Positions 53,181 to 62,020 of a DNA stretch of 64,000 bases are shown piece after piece; the first letter of the stretch is position 1; the number at the start of each line of letters is the position of its first letter. Both the position numbers and the translations under genes were made by a program. This DNA is from an uncultured Porphyromonadaceae bacterium. GTDB taxonomy: Bacteria > Bacteroidota > Bacteroidia > Bacteroidales > Muribaculaceae. The stretch spans positions 1 through 64,000 of the forward strand of contig URQP01000002.1 of NCBI GenBank assembly GCA_900550025.1, in the 5' to 3' direction. The notes below the pieces were generated by a model. The model was not told where the DNA came from, did not search any database, and saw only the letters and a program-made list of their open reading frames with translations.

Positions 53181-53513
53181 TCAGAATGCCCTTGCATTAA
53201 GCACTCGACGTGATTGATATACATTACACAGCACGTTATTATAAAACGCATCAGCTAACTGGATCGAAGACACGGTACACACCGTACTACATTGTGATTT
53301 AGCCTGAGACTCTGCTTCATCCTGGGTATCGGCATAGATGGTAAATTGTTCTACTTTGGTACCCACAGACTCAGACCCCACACAAACAGTTGGAGATGAA
53401 GCGTCATAATACGTATTGACGATTTCGTAAGTAACATTCACAACGTAATTTCTTTTTGCATATGCAGCAACAGAAAGAAGCATACATACCGCCAACATCA
53501 AAATTTTTTTCAT
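53181..53513 (-). CDS. Small exported protein of unknown function
   Basis: A 110-residue protein with a clear signal peptide (MKKILMLAVCMLLSVAAYAK). The mature part is beta-like (YVVNVTYEIVNTYYDA, KVEQFTIYADTQDEAESQA) and contains four cysteines (one near 43, two in QCSTVC, one in LCNVYQ) that could form disulfides. No family is recognised. It is a single gene with its own promoter box and a shared terminator. Confidence 0.7.
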   Translation of the reverse strand: MKKILMLAVCMLLSVAAYAKRNYVVNVTYEIVNTYYDASSPTVCVGSESVGTKVEQFTIYADTQDEAESQAKSQCSTVCTVSSIQLADAFYNNVLCNVYQSRRVLNARAF

Positions 53514-53873
53514 AACTCATTTTTTTAATTTACAAAAGTGATCTATAGCACCCAAAACAAAAGTAAACCGCAAAAAAAGCGTGGTGCTCATGCTTATCCC
53601 ATCCTTTGAAGGCGTTGGCGAAACCTTTGATCTATGAGACAACAATAAAGCCCACGCATATACGTGAGCATCTTATACATTACCCTTCCAGATCATATAA
53701 GTCGCCAAACTTTACAAAGGAGAAGAATAAAGCTAAAATGCTTTTTTCAATTTATAGCGAAATACTAAATCAACATCATCATTCCATAGGCAAAGAATTT
53801 TTATAACAACAATATATAGTCATATGTATTCTCTATGTTAACAAATCAAAGCATTTATGCAATTATTGGCAAT
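53514..53873. other. 360-base AT-rich gap
   Basis: It holds the promoter box of the small exported gene (53558-53565), a small dyad CACGCATATACGTG near 53653-53666, and otherwise nothing recognisable. A 66-codon plus-strand frame at 53606-53806 has no initiation context or domain and is not called a gene. Confidence 0.6.
53558..53565 (-). promoter_or_regulatory. -7 box of the small exported protein gene
   Basis: CAAAAGTA reads TACTTTTG on the minus strand, 44 bases before the ATG. It fits TAnnTTTG. Confidence 0.55.
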
Positions 53874-54245
53874 TTATGCCTCGTTGGCCATTTTCTTGTT
53901 CTCGGCGAGCTGCTCCTTGCTGAGAAGGGAGTTCATCTCCTTCACTACCGCCTGTATTCCTTCGTTGAATTCCTTGAGCAATTCCTTGTAGCAATTCTTG
54001 AAATAGGCGGTATGAGCCTTGCGGTATGCCTTACGGTCGCCGCCGAACGACACAACGCAAGTCTTGTCGAAACCGACAGACACATTGTCGATTTTCTCGG
54101 TAAGCAGCACAATCAAATCGTCGAGCACCTTATTTGCCTTGTCCTCGTCGATATTATCATAATAATTGAGGATGAAAACCGTCTCACCGGCAACGTCGGC
54201 TGCCATATTCTTCATGTACTTTTTTAAATCTCTTTTAGTAGCCAT
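53874..54245 (-). CDS. Conserved-looking 123-residue protein of unknown function
   Basis: A soluble, mostly helical protein without signal peptide. It has a Lys-rich start (MATKRDLKKYMKNM) and FILNYYDNIDEDKANKVLDD, then DKTCVVSFGGDRKAYRKAHT. No domain is recognised. The ATG at 54245 was chosen because upstream codons overlap the end of the nucleoside phosphorylase gene and the internal start has a plausible N-terminus. It lies 20 bases after that gene and is probably co-transcribed. Confidence 0.7.
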   Translation of the reverse strand: MATKRDLKKYMKNMAADVAGETVFILNYYDNIDEDKANKVLDDLIVLLTEKIDNVSVGFDKTCVVSFGGDRKAYRKAHTAYFKNCYKELLKEFNEGIQAVVKEMNSLLSKEQLAENKKMANEA

Positions 54246-54265
54246 AGTAATATTAATTTTTAGAA

Positions 54266-55138
54266 TTATAACCTGTTCAATACCGTCTCGACCAAATGCT
54301 CCATAGAGCCGTGGTAGTCCGTCTCCGCCGTATTGGAAATGCGTCCGGCGATTATGGCGCATATCGTAACCGCCTTATGCCCCATCAGCTTTGCCAGCCC
54401 CTGAAGCATAGCGCTCTCCATCTCGAAGTTGGTCAGTTTCCTACCTTCGTACTCAAACCGGTGCAGCAACTCCTTATAGCGGCTTTCAGCAAGGTGTAGC
54501 CGCAATTCGCGCCCCTGCGGGCCATAGAAACCGTTGGCCGTAATAGTCACGCCAAGATGCATTTCCGGAGTGGCGAGCCTGCCGACGAGCTCCGCATCGG
54601 CATCCACCACATACGGATGATTCCATAGCGGCTTCCACTCGCATTGGCGGATAAATTCATCTTCGAACTCAATGTCGCGGAATTTCTCGGAATCACGATA
54701 GAAATGGAAAGCCCCGTCAATGCCAAGCGCCTTTTCCGCTACCACCATAGAGCCTACCGGAATATCCTCCTGTATGCTTCCCGAAGACCCGAGACGCACC
54801 ATCGTAAGCCGGCGGAAGTCTTTCCGCACAGAGCGGGCGGCAAAATCAATATTGGCAAGGGCATCCAACTCATTGACAACAATATCTATATTGTCCGCAC
54901 CTATCCCATGGGAAACGCACATTATAGGCTTTCCGCGATAAATGCCGCAAATCGTATGGAACTCACGGTTGCTCACTTCTGCCGTTTTTTCATCGAAAAA
55001 CGAGGCCACCATATCCACCCTCGCCGGGTCACCGACAAGAATAATGTTGTCACAAAGCATCTCCGGCTTTATATGCAGATGGAATATCGAATTATCATCA
55101 TTGATAATCAATTCCGAAGGAGCTATCTTTCTTTCCAT
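54266..55138 (-). CDS. Nucleoside phosphorylase (uridine phosphorylase-like)
   Basis: A 290-residue cytosolic enzyme of the PNP/UDP family. DNIILVGDPARVDMVASFFD (phosphate site), GIYRGKPIMCVSHGIGADNI, LGSSGSIQEDIPVGSMVV and LTNFEMESAMLQGLAKLMGH (nucleoside site with the EMES motif) are visible. The EMESAM pattern favours uridine phosphorylase over purine enzymes. It would release uracil or a related base and ribose-1-phosphate, and fits functionally with the nucleoside symporter at 27929. Confidence 0.87.
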   Translation of the reverse strand: MERKIAPSELIINDDNSIFHLHIKPEMLCDNIILVGDPARVDMVASFFDEKTAEVSNREFHTICGIYRGKPIMCVSHGIGADNIDIVVNELDALANIDFAARSVRKDFRRLTMVRLGSSGSIQEDIPVGSMVVAEKALGIDGAFHFYRDSEKFRDIEFEDEFIRQCEWKPLWNHPYVVDADAELVGRLATPEMHLGVTITANGFYGPQGRELRLHLAESRYKELLHRFEYEGRKLTNFEMESAMLQGLAKLMGHKAVTICAIIAGRISNTAETDYHGSMEHLVETVLNRL

Positions 55139-55211
55139 ACCGTCAGTATTATTTTAGATTTATAAAGGTAGTCAAAAAAACGAAGAATGAGAGCGGTGCG
55201 GACGTTAATAA

Positions 55212-56360
55212 TTATTTAACGCCGTCAAATCGCTTCTCAGAAATCAAACGGAAGACTTGCGACGCAACTCTACGGAGATTGGAGCGGGCATTTTCAGGAA
55301 GCATAGATTCTTCTTTGGAAACCACACCCGGCACTATCGGGAAAACCGACAAGAAACCGGCCGCATTAAGAGCGTCACAATCAGAGACATCAGCCGTAAA
55401 GGCCACTACCGGGACACCCTGCCTGCGCGCGGCATTGCAAATGCCATACGGCGTTTTTCCCAGCAATGTGGTTTTATCCATACGCCCCTCGCCCGTCACC
55501 ACATAATCGGAACCGGCAATAATGCCGTCAAAACCGATAGCATCCAGCACCGCATCAACTCCACAGACAGCTTTTGCGCCAAGCACGGCACACAGTCCGC
55601 CGGCAATTCCACCGGCAGCCCCGGCGTATTTCAAGGCCCGAACATCCACGCCGGACACATCTTGCAATACCGCGGCAAAAGAACGTAAACCAGCGTCAAG
55701 ACTATGCACATCATCGGCATCAGCCCCTTTCTGCGGGGCAAAGACATACGCGGCGCCATTCTCTCCATAAAACGCCGCATCGACATCGCACAACAACGAG
55801 AAACGGCACTCCGGCAAGCCGGAAACGGCTAAAGAATCATCTATCCGGCTAACGGCAGCAAGATTTTTACCGGAAGGAAACAACACCTTCCCATCCCTGT
55901 CGAAGAAACGGTATCCCAAGCCTGCAAGAATCCCCGCGGCGGCATCGTTAGTGGCACTTCCTCCAAGCCCTATCATAAATTTACGATACCCGAATCCAAT
56001 GGCACATCTAATCAGTTCCCCAGTCCCTATAGAAGTGGTTTCCAACGGATTCCTATCATGCTCATCGAGCAATGCCAATCCTGAAGCGGACGCTACGTCG
56101 AGAACTACAGTATCGCCGTTTATCACTCCATACCGTGCTGCGACAGGCTTGCCAAGAGGTCCGGAAACCGTCGTTTCCACCCAAAAACCGCGCCGCGCTT
56201 TTACCAATGCATCTGCCGTACCATCGCCACCGTCGGCAACCGGTACGCACACCACATCACAACCGGGCACAGCATCCAATATACCCTGCCTGACCGCCCC
56301 GGCCACTTCCGAAGAAGAAAGCGACCCCTTGAACTTATCAGAAGCCACCACCACTTTCAT
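55212..56360 (-). CDS. Glycerate kinase
   Basis: A 382-residue cytosolic enzyme of the type I (GlxK/GarK) glycerate kinase family. Signatures are the start VVVASDKFKGSLSSSEVAGA, CVPVADGGDGTADAL, KFMIGLGGSATNDAAAGIL and VVTGEGRMDKTTLLGKTPYG. It phosphorylates glycerate to feed glycolysis. It is a single gene 45 bases after trxB, with a -7-like box in that gap. Confidence 0.93.
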   Translation of the reverse strand: MKVVVASDKFKGSLSSSEVAGAVRQGILDAVPGCDVVCVPVADGGDGTADALVKARRGFWVETTVSGPLGKPVAARYGVINGDTVVLDVASASGLALLDEHDRNPLETTSIGTGELIRCAIGFGYRKFMIGLGGSATNDAAAGILAGLGYRFFDRDGKVLFPSGKNLAAVSRIDDSLAVSGLPECRFSLLCDVDAAFYGENGAAYVFAPQKGADADDVHSLDAGLRSFAAVLQDVSGVDVRALKYAGAAGGIAGGLCAVLGAKAVCGVDAVLDAIGFDGIIAGSDYVVTGEGRMDKTTLLGKTPYGICNAARRQGVPVVAFTADVSDCDALNAAGFLSVFPIVPGVVSKEESMLPENARSNLRRVASQVFRLISEKRFDGVK

Positions 56361-56385
56361 AATTCACCAAAGCCATAGGGAACAA

Positions 56386-56393
56386 CAAAAGTA
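56386..56393 (-). promoter_or_regulatory. -7 box of the glycerate kinase gene
   Basis: CAAAAGTA reads TACTTTTG on the minus strand, 25 bases before the ATG, within the short trxB-kinase gap. It suggests the kinase is transcribed separately. Confidence 0.5.
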
Positions 56394-56405
56394 TCCAAAT
56401 AGATT

Positions 56406-57344
56406 TTATAGTGACGCAAGGTAGCGTTCGGCATCTATGGCAGCCTTGCACCCCATACCGGCGGATGTGATTGCCTGCCGGTAGATAGGATCGGCCACGT
56501 CGCCGGCGGCGAACACTCCGGGCACGTTGGTTGCCGTCGTAGCCCCCTGCGTTTTTACATATCCTTGTTCGTCAAGCTCGATAAAATCCTTGAATACGTC
56601 AGTATTCGGCTTATGCCCGATAGCGAGGAAGAATCCGTCGATTTTTATGTCGAACAATTCTTCTTTGTCAGTCCCTTTATAGCGCACCAATTTTGCCCCT
56701 TCAACACCATTGTCGCCGAACAATCCTACGGTATTTGTATTGAACAGCACCTCTATCTTTTCATTGTCGAAAACACGCTTTTGCATCACTTTCGATGCCC
56801 GCAGATAGTCCTTGCGAACAATCATATACACTTTCGAGGCAAGATTGCTAAGATAGATTGCCTCCTCACACGCAGTGTCGCCACCACCGACTACGGCCAC
56901 CGTCTTTTTGCGGTAGAAAAAGCCGTCGCATGTGGCGCACGCCGAAACGCCCATCCCGGCATATTTCTTTTCGTCGGCAAGTCCAAGATATTTAGCAGAA
57001 GCACCGGTAGCAATAATTACGGTATCGGCTTCTATCGTGTTGCCATTGTCGGTCACCGCCATCAACGGCTTTCCACTGAAGTCGACCTTGACTATTTCGT
57101 CATTCATAACCTCGGTGCCGAACCGTAAAGCCTGTTTCTTCAGGTCTTCCATCATGTCCGGGCCCGACACGCCTTCCGGATAACCGGGAAAATTCTCCAC
57201 TTCCGTAGTTATAGTCAATTGGCCTCCGGGCTGCATACCCTCGCAAACGACGGGATTAAGATTCGCTCGCGACGCATATATGGCCGCCGTATATCCGGCA
57301 GGGCCGGAACCTATTATCAGGCATTTCGTCTTTATTGTATCCAT
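56406..57344 (-). CDS. trxB: Thioredoxin reductase
   Basis: A 312-residue cytosolic flavoprotein that reduces thioredoxin with NADPH. It has the FAD site CLIIGSGPAGYTAAIYASRA, the redox disulfide ACATCDGFFY, the NADPH site AVVGGGDTACEEAIYL and the C-terminal FAD contact VFAAGDVADPIYRQAI. The ATG at 57344 starts at the first strand; an ATG at 57461 would overlap lolA. It is the last gene of the dxs-trkA-trkH-ftsK-lolA-trxB run. Confidence 0.96.
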   Translation of the reverse strand: MDTIKTKCLIIGSGPAGYTAAIYASRANLNPVVCEGMQPGGQLTITTEVENFPGYPEGVSGPDMMEDLKKQALRFGTEVMNDEIVKVDFSGKPLMAVTDNGNTIEADTVIIATGASAKYLGLADEKKYAGMGVSACATCDGFFYRKKTVAVVGGGDTACEEAIYLSNLASKVYMIVRKDYLRASKVMQKRVFDNEKIEVLFNTNTVGLFGDNGVEGAKLVRYKGTDKEELFDIKIDGFFLAIGHKPNTDVFKDFIELDEQGYVKTQGATTATNVPGVFAAGDVADPIYRQAITSAGMGCKAAIDAERYLASL

Positions 57345-57357
57345 CTTGGTTTTATTA

Positions 57358-57978
57358 TTATCGTAAGTCAATGACCGGAGTACCGGCCGGAACAAGATTT
57401 TTCTCGAACATAAATGTAGAAGCCGGATAATTCGCCCCGCCTTTGGTATGGCTAAGTACAATTATGACCGCCGTACCGTCGGAAAGCGAAAACACAATCT
57501 TTACAGGCAAATACGTGCGGCGGCTTATTGTAAGCCGTACGGATTTAATATCCGAACCGCTTTCTTTCGGGAAAAGGTCAACTTCATGGTTACCCGCAGT
57601 TGCCGACTTCACCTGCCGCGAGGTAAAAGTGCTGCGGAAACCGCTTATGATGGCATACGGATTGACCATCTGCAATTCCTCCGCCGTAGGCTCAGTAATA
57701 TTCACCTCCCCGCTCATAGGCGAATAGCTCCAAAGGATTTTGCCGTCATACCAACAGCGCAAATCATTGGAAACCATACGGAATTTCTCGCCCTGCATGA
57801 TAATCGAGCCTTCCGTCACCCCTTGGTCGGTCGTTATGGCATAATGAGCCGACAATCCTTTCACCGCCTTATACGTAGCGATTACTTTATCTATTATTTT
57901 CTGTGAATTGTCGGCAGCAATAATATTTACTGCCGGCAAAATCAATAAAAGGCACAATAGCGTTATTTTCCTATACAT
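57358..57978 (-). CDS. LolA-like outer-membrane lipoprotein carrier
   Basis: A 206-residue periplasmic protein with a signal peptide (ITLLCLLLILPAVNIIAADN). A single half-barrel domain follows: GSIIMQGEKFRMVSNDLRCW, ILWSYSPMSGEVNITEP and FSLSDGTAVIIVLSHTKGG fit the LolA family of Bacteroidota. It should carry lipoproteins from the inner to the outer membrane. ATG at 57978 is preferred; a GTG two codons earlier overlaps the ftsK stop. Confidence 0.85.
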   Translation of the reverse strand: MYRKITLLCLLLILPAVNIIAADNSQKIIDKVIATYKAVKGLSAHYAITTDQGVTEGSIIMQGEKFRMVSNDLRCWYDGKILWSYSPMSGEVNITEPTAEELQMVNPYAIISGFRSTFTSRQVKSATAGNHEVDLFPKESGSDIKSVRLTISRRTYLPVKIVFSLSDGTAVIIVLSHTKGGANYPASTFMFEKNLVPAGTPVIDLR

Positions 57979-57980
57979 AC

Positions 57981-60509
57981 TCACTTGTTCTGATTTAGAA
58001 TATTTTCCAATCCGTAAGCGTCGACAAGTACCTGACGCGGCTTACCCCCGACAGCCGGCCCGACAATCCCCGCCGCCTCCATCTGGTCCATCAATTTTCC
58101 GGCACGGTTATAGCCGATAGAATAACGCCGCTGCAATGATGATGTCGATGCCGTATTTCCCGAACTGACGACAAACTCGGCCGCCTCGTCGAACAATGGG
58201 TCACGGTCGGTGAAACTTCCGAATCCGCCACCATTACCGCTGCCGCCTTCCGCCTGTTCAGGCACGAATTTAGGCAACTCATAAGGATGGTCGAAACCGA
58301 CCTGATTACTGATATAATCCACGATAGCCTCGACTTCAGGTGTATCTACAAAAGCACACTGCACACGTGTCAATTGGTTATCGTATGTAATCAGCATGTC
58401 ACCCCTTCCGATTAACTGCTGTGCCCCTGACCGGTCGAGAATAGTGCGGCTGTCGACCATCTGCGTCACACGGAACGCAATACGTCCCGGACAATTCGCC
58501 TTAATCACACCGGTAATGATGTCGGTCGACGGACGCTGTGTTGCAAGAATCATGTGTATGCCTACGGCACGTGCCTTCTGCGTTATGCGCGCGATAGGCA
58601 TTTCCACCTCCTTGCGCCCTATATTCATTATCAAGTCGGCAAGCTCGTCGATTACGACCACTATATAAGGCAAGAACTTATGCCCTTTCTCCGGATTCAA
58701 CCGACGTGCTACAAACTTTTTATTATAATCCTCGATATTACGCTCATGCGCGTCGTTGAGCAGCAACAAACGGTCTTCCATTTCCTGAACAAGCGAATTC
58801 AATGTGGCCACCGCCTTGTTCATATTCGTGATGATGGCATCCTCCTCGCCTTCCATTTGCGCGATATAGTGATATTCGAGCGGAGCATACATACTGAATT
58901 CCACCATTTTAGGGTCAATCATCACAAATTTCAGCTCCGACGGATGTTTCTTATAAAGCAACGATGTAATGATTGCATTCAACCCTACCGATTTACCCAT
59001 ACCTGTGGCACCCGCCACCAAGATATGCGGCATCTTGGCAAGGTCGGCGATGAACACATCATTCGAGATGGTGCATCCCATCGCTATAGGCAATTTATAA
59101 TTGCATTCCTGAAACTTTTTCGACTCGATAATCGACCGCATCGAAACCGTCTGTTTTTCCTTATTAGGCACTTCTATACCAATTGTGCCCTTACCGGGGA
59201 TAGGTGCAATTATACGGATTCCAAGCGCGGCAAGCGAAAGGGCTATGTCATCCTCCAGTACTTTGATTTTTGAGATTCTTACCCCTTCCGCAGGTATTAT
59301 CTCATAAAGAGTCACCGTAGGCCCCACGCTTACTTTAATACTTTTTATCTCTATTCCATAATCGCCAAGAGTCTTAGTGATTCTTGCCTTGTTTTCCTCC
59401 TGCTCCTGAATATCGACACTTATCGTATTGTTTTTCGCCTCATGCAGCAAAGTCGAAGGCGGGAATTTAAACCGCGACAATTCCGCCGTCGGGTCGAAAG
59501 GCTTTTCCATTACGGAATCGGCTTTCTCAATCGGCTTCAGCGTCACATCCTCTGATTCAGACGACGTTTCTTCTACGTCTTCAACCCTGACGCCGCTTGA
59601 TTCCGGCACAATATCGGCCGCATCGTCATCCACATCATTATCCTGCGCAAATTCCTCATCACTCTCCTGACCGCCAAACTGTATGTCCTCCACACGGATC
59701 TTTTCGCTAACCGGCTTAGGAGCGGCGGCAGCCATCACTTTTCCGCCAAAAGTATGGCGGGCTTCCTCTTCTTCCCTGCGCTTGGCTTCCATCTGGACAG
59801 CACGCCGTTTCTCCACAAATTCACAGTATCCGCGATAAATCCGCTTCAATGAATTTATGCACAAAGCCACAAGTATAGATATAAGAAATATATTGAAAAA
59901 TATAGCGCCATATATACCCGCTACACTTATCATAAACTCATTGAGATACTTGCCGTGCTCACCCCCAAGCGGAAAAAACGAACCGCCGTAAAGAGTGACC
60001 AAGCCCACGACACTCGAAACAGTCACAGTAGCGACAAGGCATATAACGATTGTCGACGACATTCTCAGCCGGTATTTGCCGATAAGGTGCAATCCGATAA
60101 CAGCAATAAGATAAATCAGGAAAAAAGCCCCTACTCCGAATCCTCTGTTAAACAGCAAATCAGCTATCGAAGCACCGAACGGTCCTCCATCATTGCGTAT
60201 CCCGCTATTCCTCGCATTTTCTATTATGCCATTAGCATCCACCAAACTTTGGTCGGCCGCGCCATTCACAAAATATGAAATGCTCGACAACAACAGCAAT
60301 GCGGCAAAAAGCAAGCAACCGATGCCGGCGACCCCCTTAACCCTCTCATCCTTAAAAAAAGAAAGTATCTTTATAGATGACTGCTTTTTATCCTTGCTAT
60401 CGGCAACGACACTCTTCTCATTCACGATTCCAGCATCACCGGTATCGGTAATCTCATCTTCTTTATTGCCGTAAGTCGGTATGAATTGATTGTTAAATTT
60501 TAATCCCAC
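57981..60509 (-). CDS. ftsK: DNA translocase FtsK/SpoIIIE
   Basis: An 842-residue protein. Four membrane helices lie between about residues 55 and 215, followed by an acidic linker (215-330). The motor (about 350-760) has Walker A VAGATGMGKSVGLNAI and Walker B-type VVVIDELADLIM, plus RPSTDIITGVIKANCPGRIA. The C-terminal gamma domain (about 775-842: STSSLQRRYSIGYNRAGKLM) reads KOPS-like sites. It pumps chromosome ends through the septum at division. It lies 27 bases after trkH and reaches into the lolA start. Confidence 0.96.
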   Translation of the reverse strand: MGLKFNNQFIPTYGNKEDEITDTGDAGIVNEKSVVADSKDKKQSSIKILSFFKDERVKGVAGIGCLLFAALLLLSSISYFVNGAADQSLVDANGIIENARNSGIRNDGGPFGASIADLLFNRGFGVGAFFLIYLIAVIGLHLIGKYRLRMSSTIVICLVATVTVSSVVGLVTLYGGSFFPLGGEHGKYLNEFMISVAGIYGAIFFNIFLISILVALCINSLKRIYRGYCEFVEKRRAVQMEAKRREEEEARHTFGGKVMAAAAPKPVSEKIRVEDIQFGGQESDEEFAQDNDVDDDAADIVPESSGVRVEDVEETSSESEDVTLKPIEKADSVMEKPFDPTAELSRFKFPPSTLLHEAKNNTISVDIQEQEENKARITKTLGDYGIEIKSIKVSVGPTVTLYEIIPAEGVRISKIKVLEDDIALSLAALGIRIIAPIPGKGTIGIEVPNKEKQTVSMRSIIESKKFQECNYKLPIAMGCTISNDVFIADLAKMPHILVAGATGMGKSVGLNAIITSLLYKKHPSELKFVMIDPKMVEFSMYAPLEYHYIAQMEGEEDAIITNMNKAVATLNSLVQEMEDRLLLLNDAHERNIEDYNKKFVARRLNPEKGHKFLPYIVVVIDELADLIMNIGRKEVEMPIARITQKARAVGIHMILATQRPSTDIITGVIKANCPGRIAFRVTQMVDSRTILDRSGAQQLIGRGDMLITYDNQLTRVQCAFVDTPEVEAIVDYISNQVGFDHPYELPKFVPEQAEGGSGNGGGFGSFTDRDPLFDEAAEFVVSSGNTASTSSLQRRYSIGYNRAGKLMDQMEAAGIVGPAVGGKPRQVLVDAYGLENILNQNK

Positions 60510-60536
60510 TTCTATCTATTTTTCAAATTCTTATTA

Positions 60537-62012
60537 TCATTTTTTATTCCAAAAATGTTTTGTAAAGATAATCAAAACGGTGAACAGTTCCAAACGTCCC
60601 AAGAGCATCAGTGCGGACATCGTCCATTTTCCCACATCGGAAATAGCAGCAAAAGAGCTGCCGGACACACCATACCCAAGCCCGATGTTGCTCAAAGCGG
60701 AAACCGACATGAACAACGAGTCGAAAAACGACACGCCCGTCTCCGCAAGAATGGCCGTGCCGATAAATATCAGCACAACATAAACAAGCAAAAATGTATT
60801 GGTTTTAGACACCAGTTCCGGTTGCAAAACTTTTCCGTTTACCCTCACTGTCTTAACCGTATTCGGATGGATTATCTTATACAGCTCATTCCTGAAATGC
60901 CTTACCGATACCACCAGCCTGTCGATTTTGAAACCGCCCGCTGTAGAGCCGGCACACGAACCCACAACCATTATCGCCAATATGACAATTATAGCAAGCC
61001 CCTGCCAGTCCAGATAATCAGAACCGACAAATCCCGTAGTAGTAATAGTGGTTACCACTTGAAACACCGTATCTATCACAAGGCTTTGCAAATCCGGATA
61101 GTTGCCGGTCAGCCAAAGCCTGACAGCAATTATAACGACAGCCCCTACGACAATGTAAGCATACCACCTGAAAGTGTCATTCCGGAACAATGCCTTTGGC
61201 CTGCCTATCACCACATAATACAACAGTCCGAAATTAGCACCTGATAAAAACATGAAAATTGACAATACGATTTTCACATAATCGGAATTGTAAGCCTCTA
61301 TGCTCGCATTCTTAGTGGAAAATCCACCGGTTGCTATCGCCGAGAAAGCATGGCAGACAGAATCGAACAGATTCATCGGTCCCATCCATAGCAACACGAT
61401 AAGAATCGTATTCAGTAAGAAATAGATTCCCCATAAACTCTTTGCCGTATGGCTTATACGGGGACGCACCTTGTCATGTGTTATACCGGTAACCTCGGCG
61501 TTAAAAAGCTGGATACCGCTTTTCTTATTAAGCATCGGTATAACCGCAAGCGTAAAAAGGATGATACCCATTCCACCCACGAAATGAGTAATTGCCCGCC
61601 ACATCAAAATGCCGTGCGACACATCTTCAACCGACGCTATCGCCGACACACCTGTCGTAGTGAAACCCGACATCGTCTCGAAATAGGCGGACGCAACATC
61701 GAGATTAGCGCTTCCAAAAACAAACGGCAACATCCCGAACAGAGAAAACAGCACCCATACCAAAGCCGTCAGCAATATACCCTCGCGCTTGCCCATATCG
61801 TTGTCGCGCGATTTTGTCAACGCCATAAGAAGCAACCCGCAACCTGCTGTCACCGCTATGGACAGCCAAAAGCTGACGGCCTCGTCAAACTCCGAATAGA
61901 AATAACATACAGCCAACGGTATCAGCATGAACCCCGACTCTATCAGCAGCAAAAGTCCGAGTATACGGAATATCACATTGAAGTTAATATTTCCTTTGCG
62001 TGGAAAAAGCAT
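60537..62012 (-). CDS. trkH: Potassium uptake transporter TrkH
   Basis: A 491-residue membrane protein with about ten to twelve helices. The four pore-loop repeats include MSGFTTTGVSA, FSAIATGGFSTKN, TTITTTGFVGSDYLDW and ALSNIGLGYG, each with the filter glycine. It forms the K+ channel that TrkA gates. It starts eight bases after trkA and precedes ftsK by 27. Confidence 0.95.
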   Translation of the reverse strand: MLFPRKGNINFNVIFRILGLLLLIESGFMLIPLAVCYFYSEFDEAVSFWLSIAVTAGCGLLLMALTKSRDNDMGKREGILLTALVWVLFSLFGMLPFVFGSANLDVASAYFETMSGFTTTGVSAIASVEDVSHGILMWRAITHFVGGMGIILFTLAVIPMLNKKSGIQLFNAEVTGITHDKVRPRISHTAKSLWGIYFLLNTILIVLLWMGPMNLFDSVCHAFSAIATGGFSTKNASIEAYNSDYVKIVLSIFMFLSGANFGLLYYVVIGRPKALFRNDTFRWYAYIVVGAVVIIAVRLWLTGNYPDLQSLVIDTVFQVVTTITTTGFVGSDYLDWQGLAIIVILAIMVVGSCAGSTAGGFKIDRLVVSVRHFRNELYKIIHPNTVKTVRVNGKVLQPELVSKTNTFLLVYVVLIFIGTAILAETGVSFFDSLFMSVSALSNIGLGYGVSGSSFAAISDVGKWTMSALMLLGRLELFTVLIIFTKHFWNKK

Positions 62013-62020
62013 AGTTTCTG

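Noticed and set aside
53606-53806. 66-codon plus-strand frame in a gap
   Set aside because: No promoter box, no domain and AT-rich random-looking translation. It could be a remnant but nothing supports a gene.
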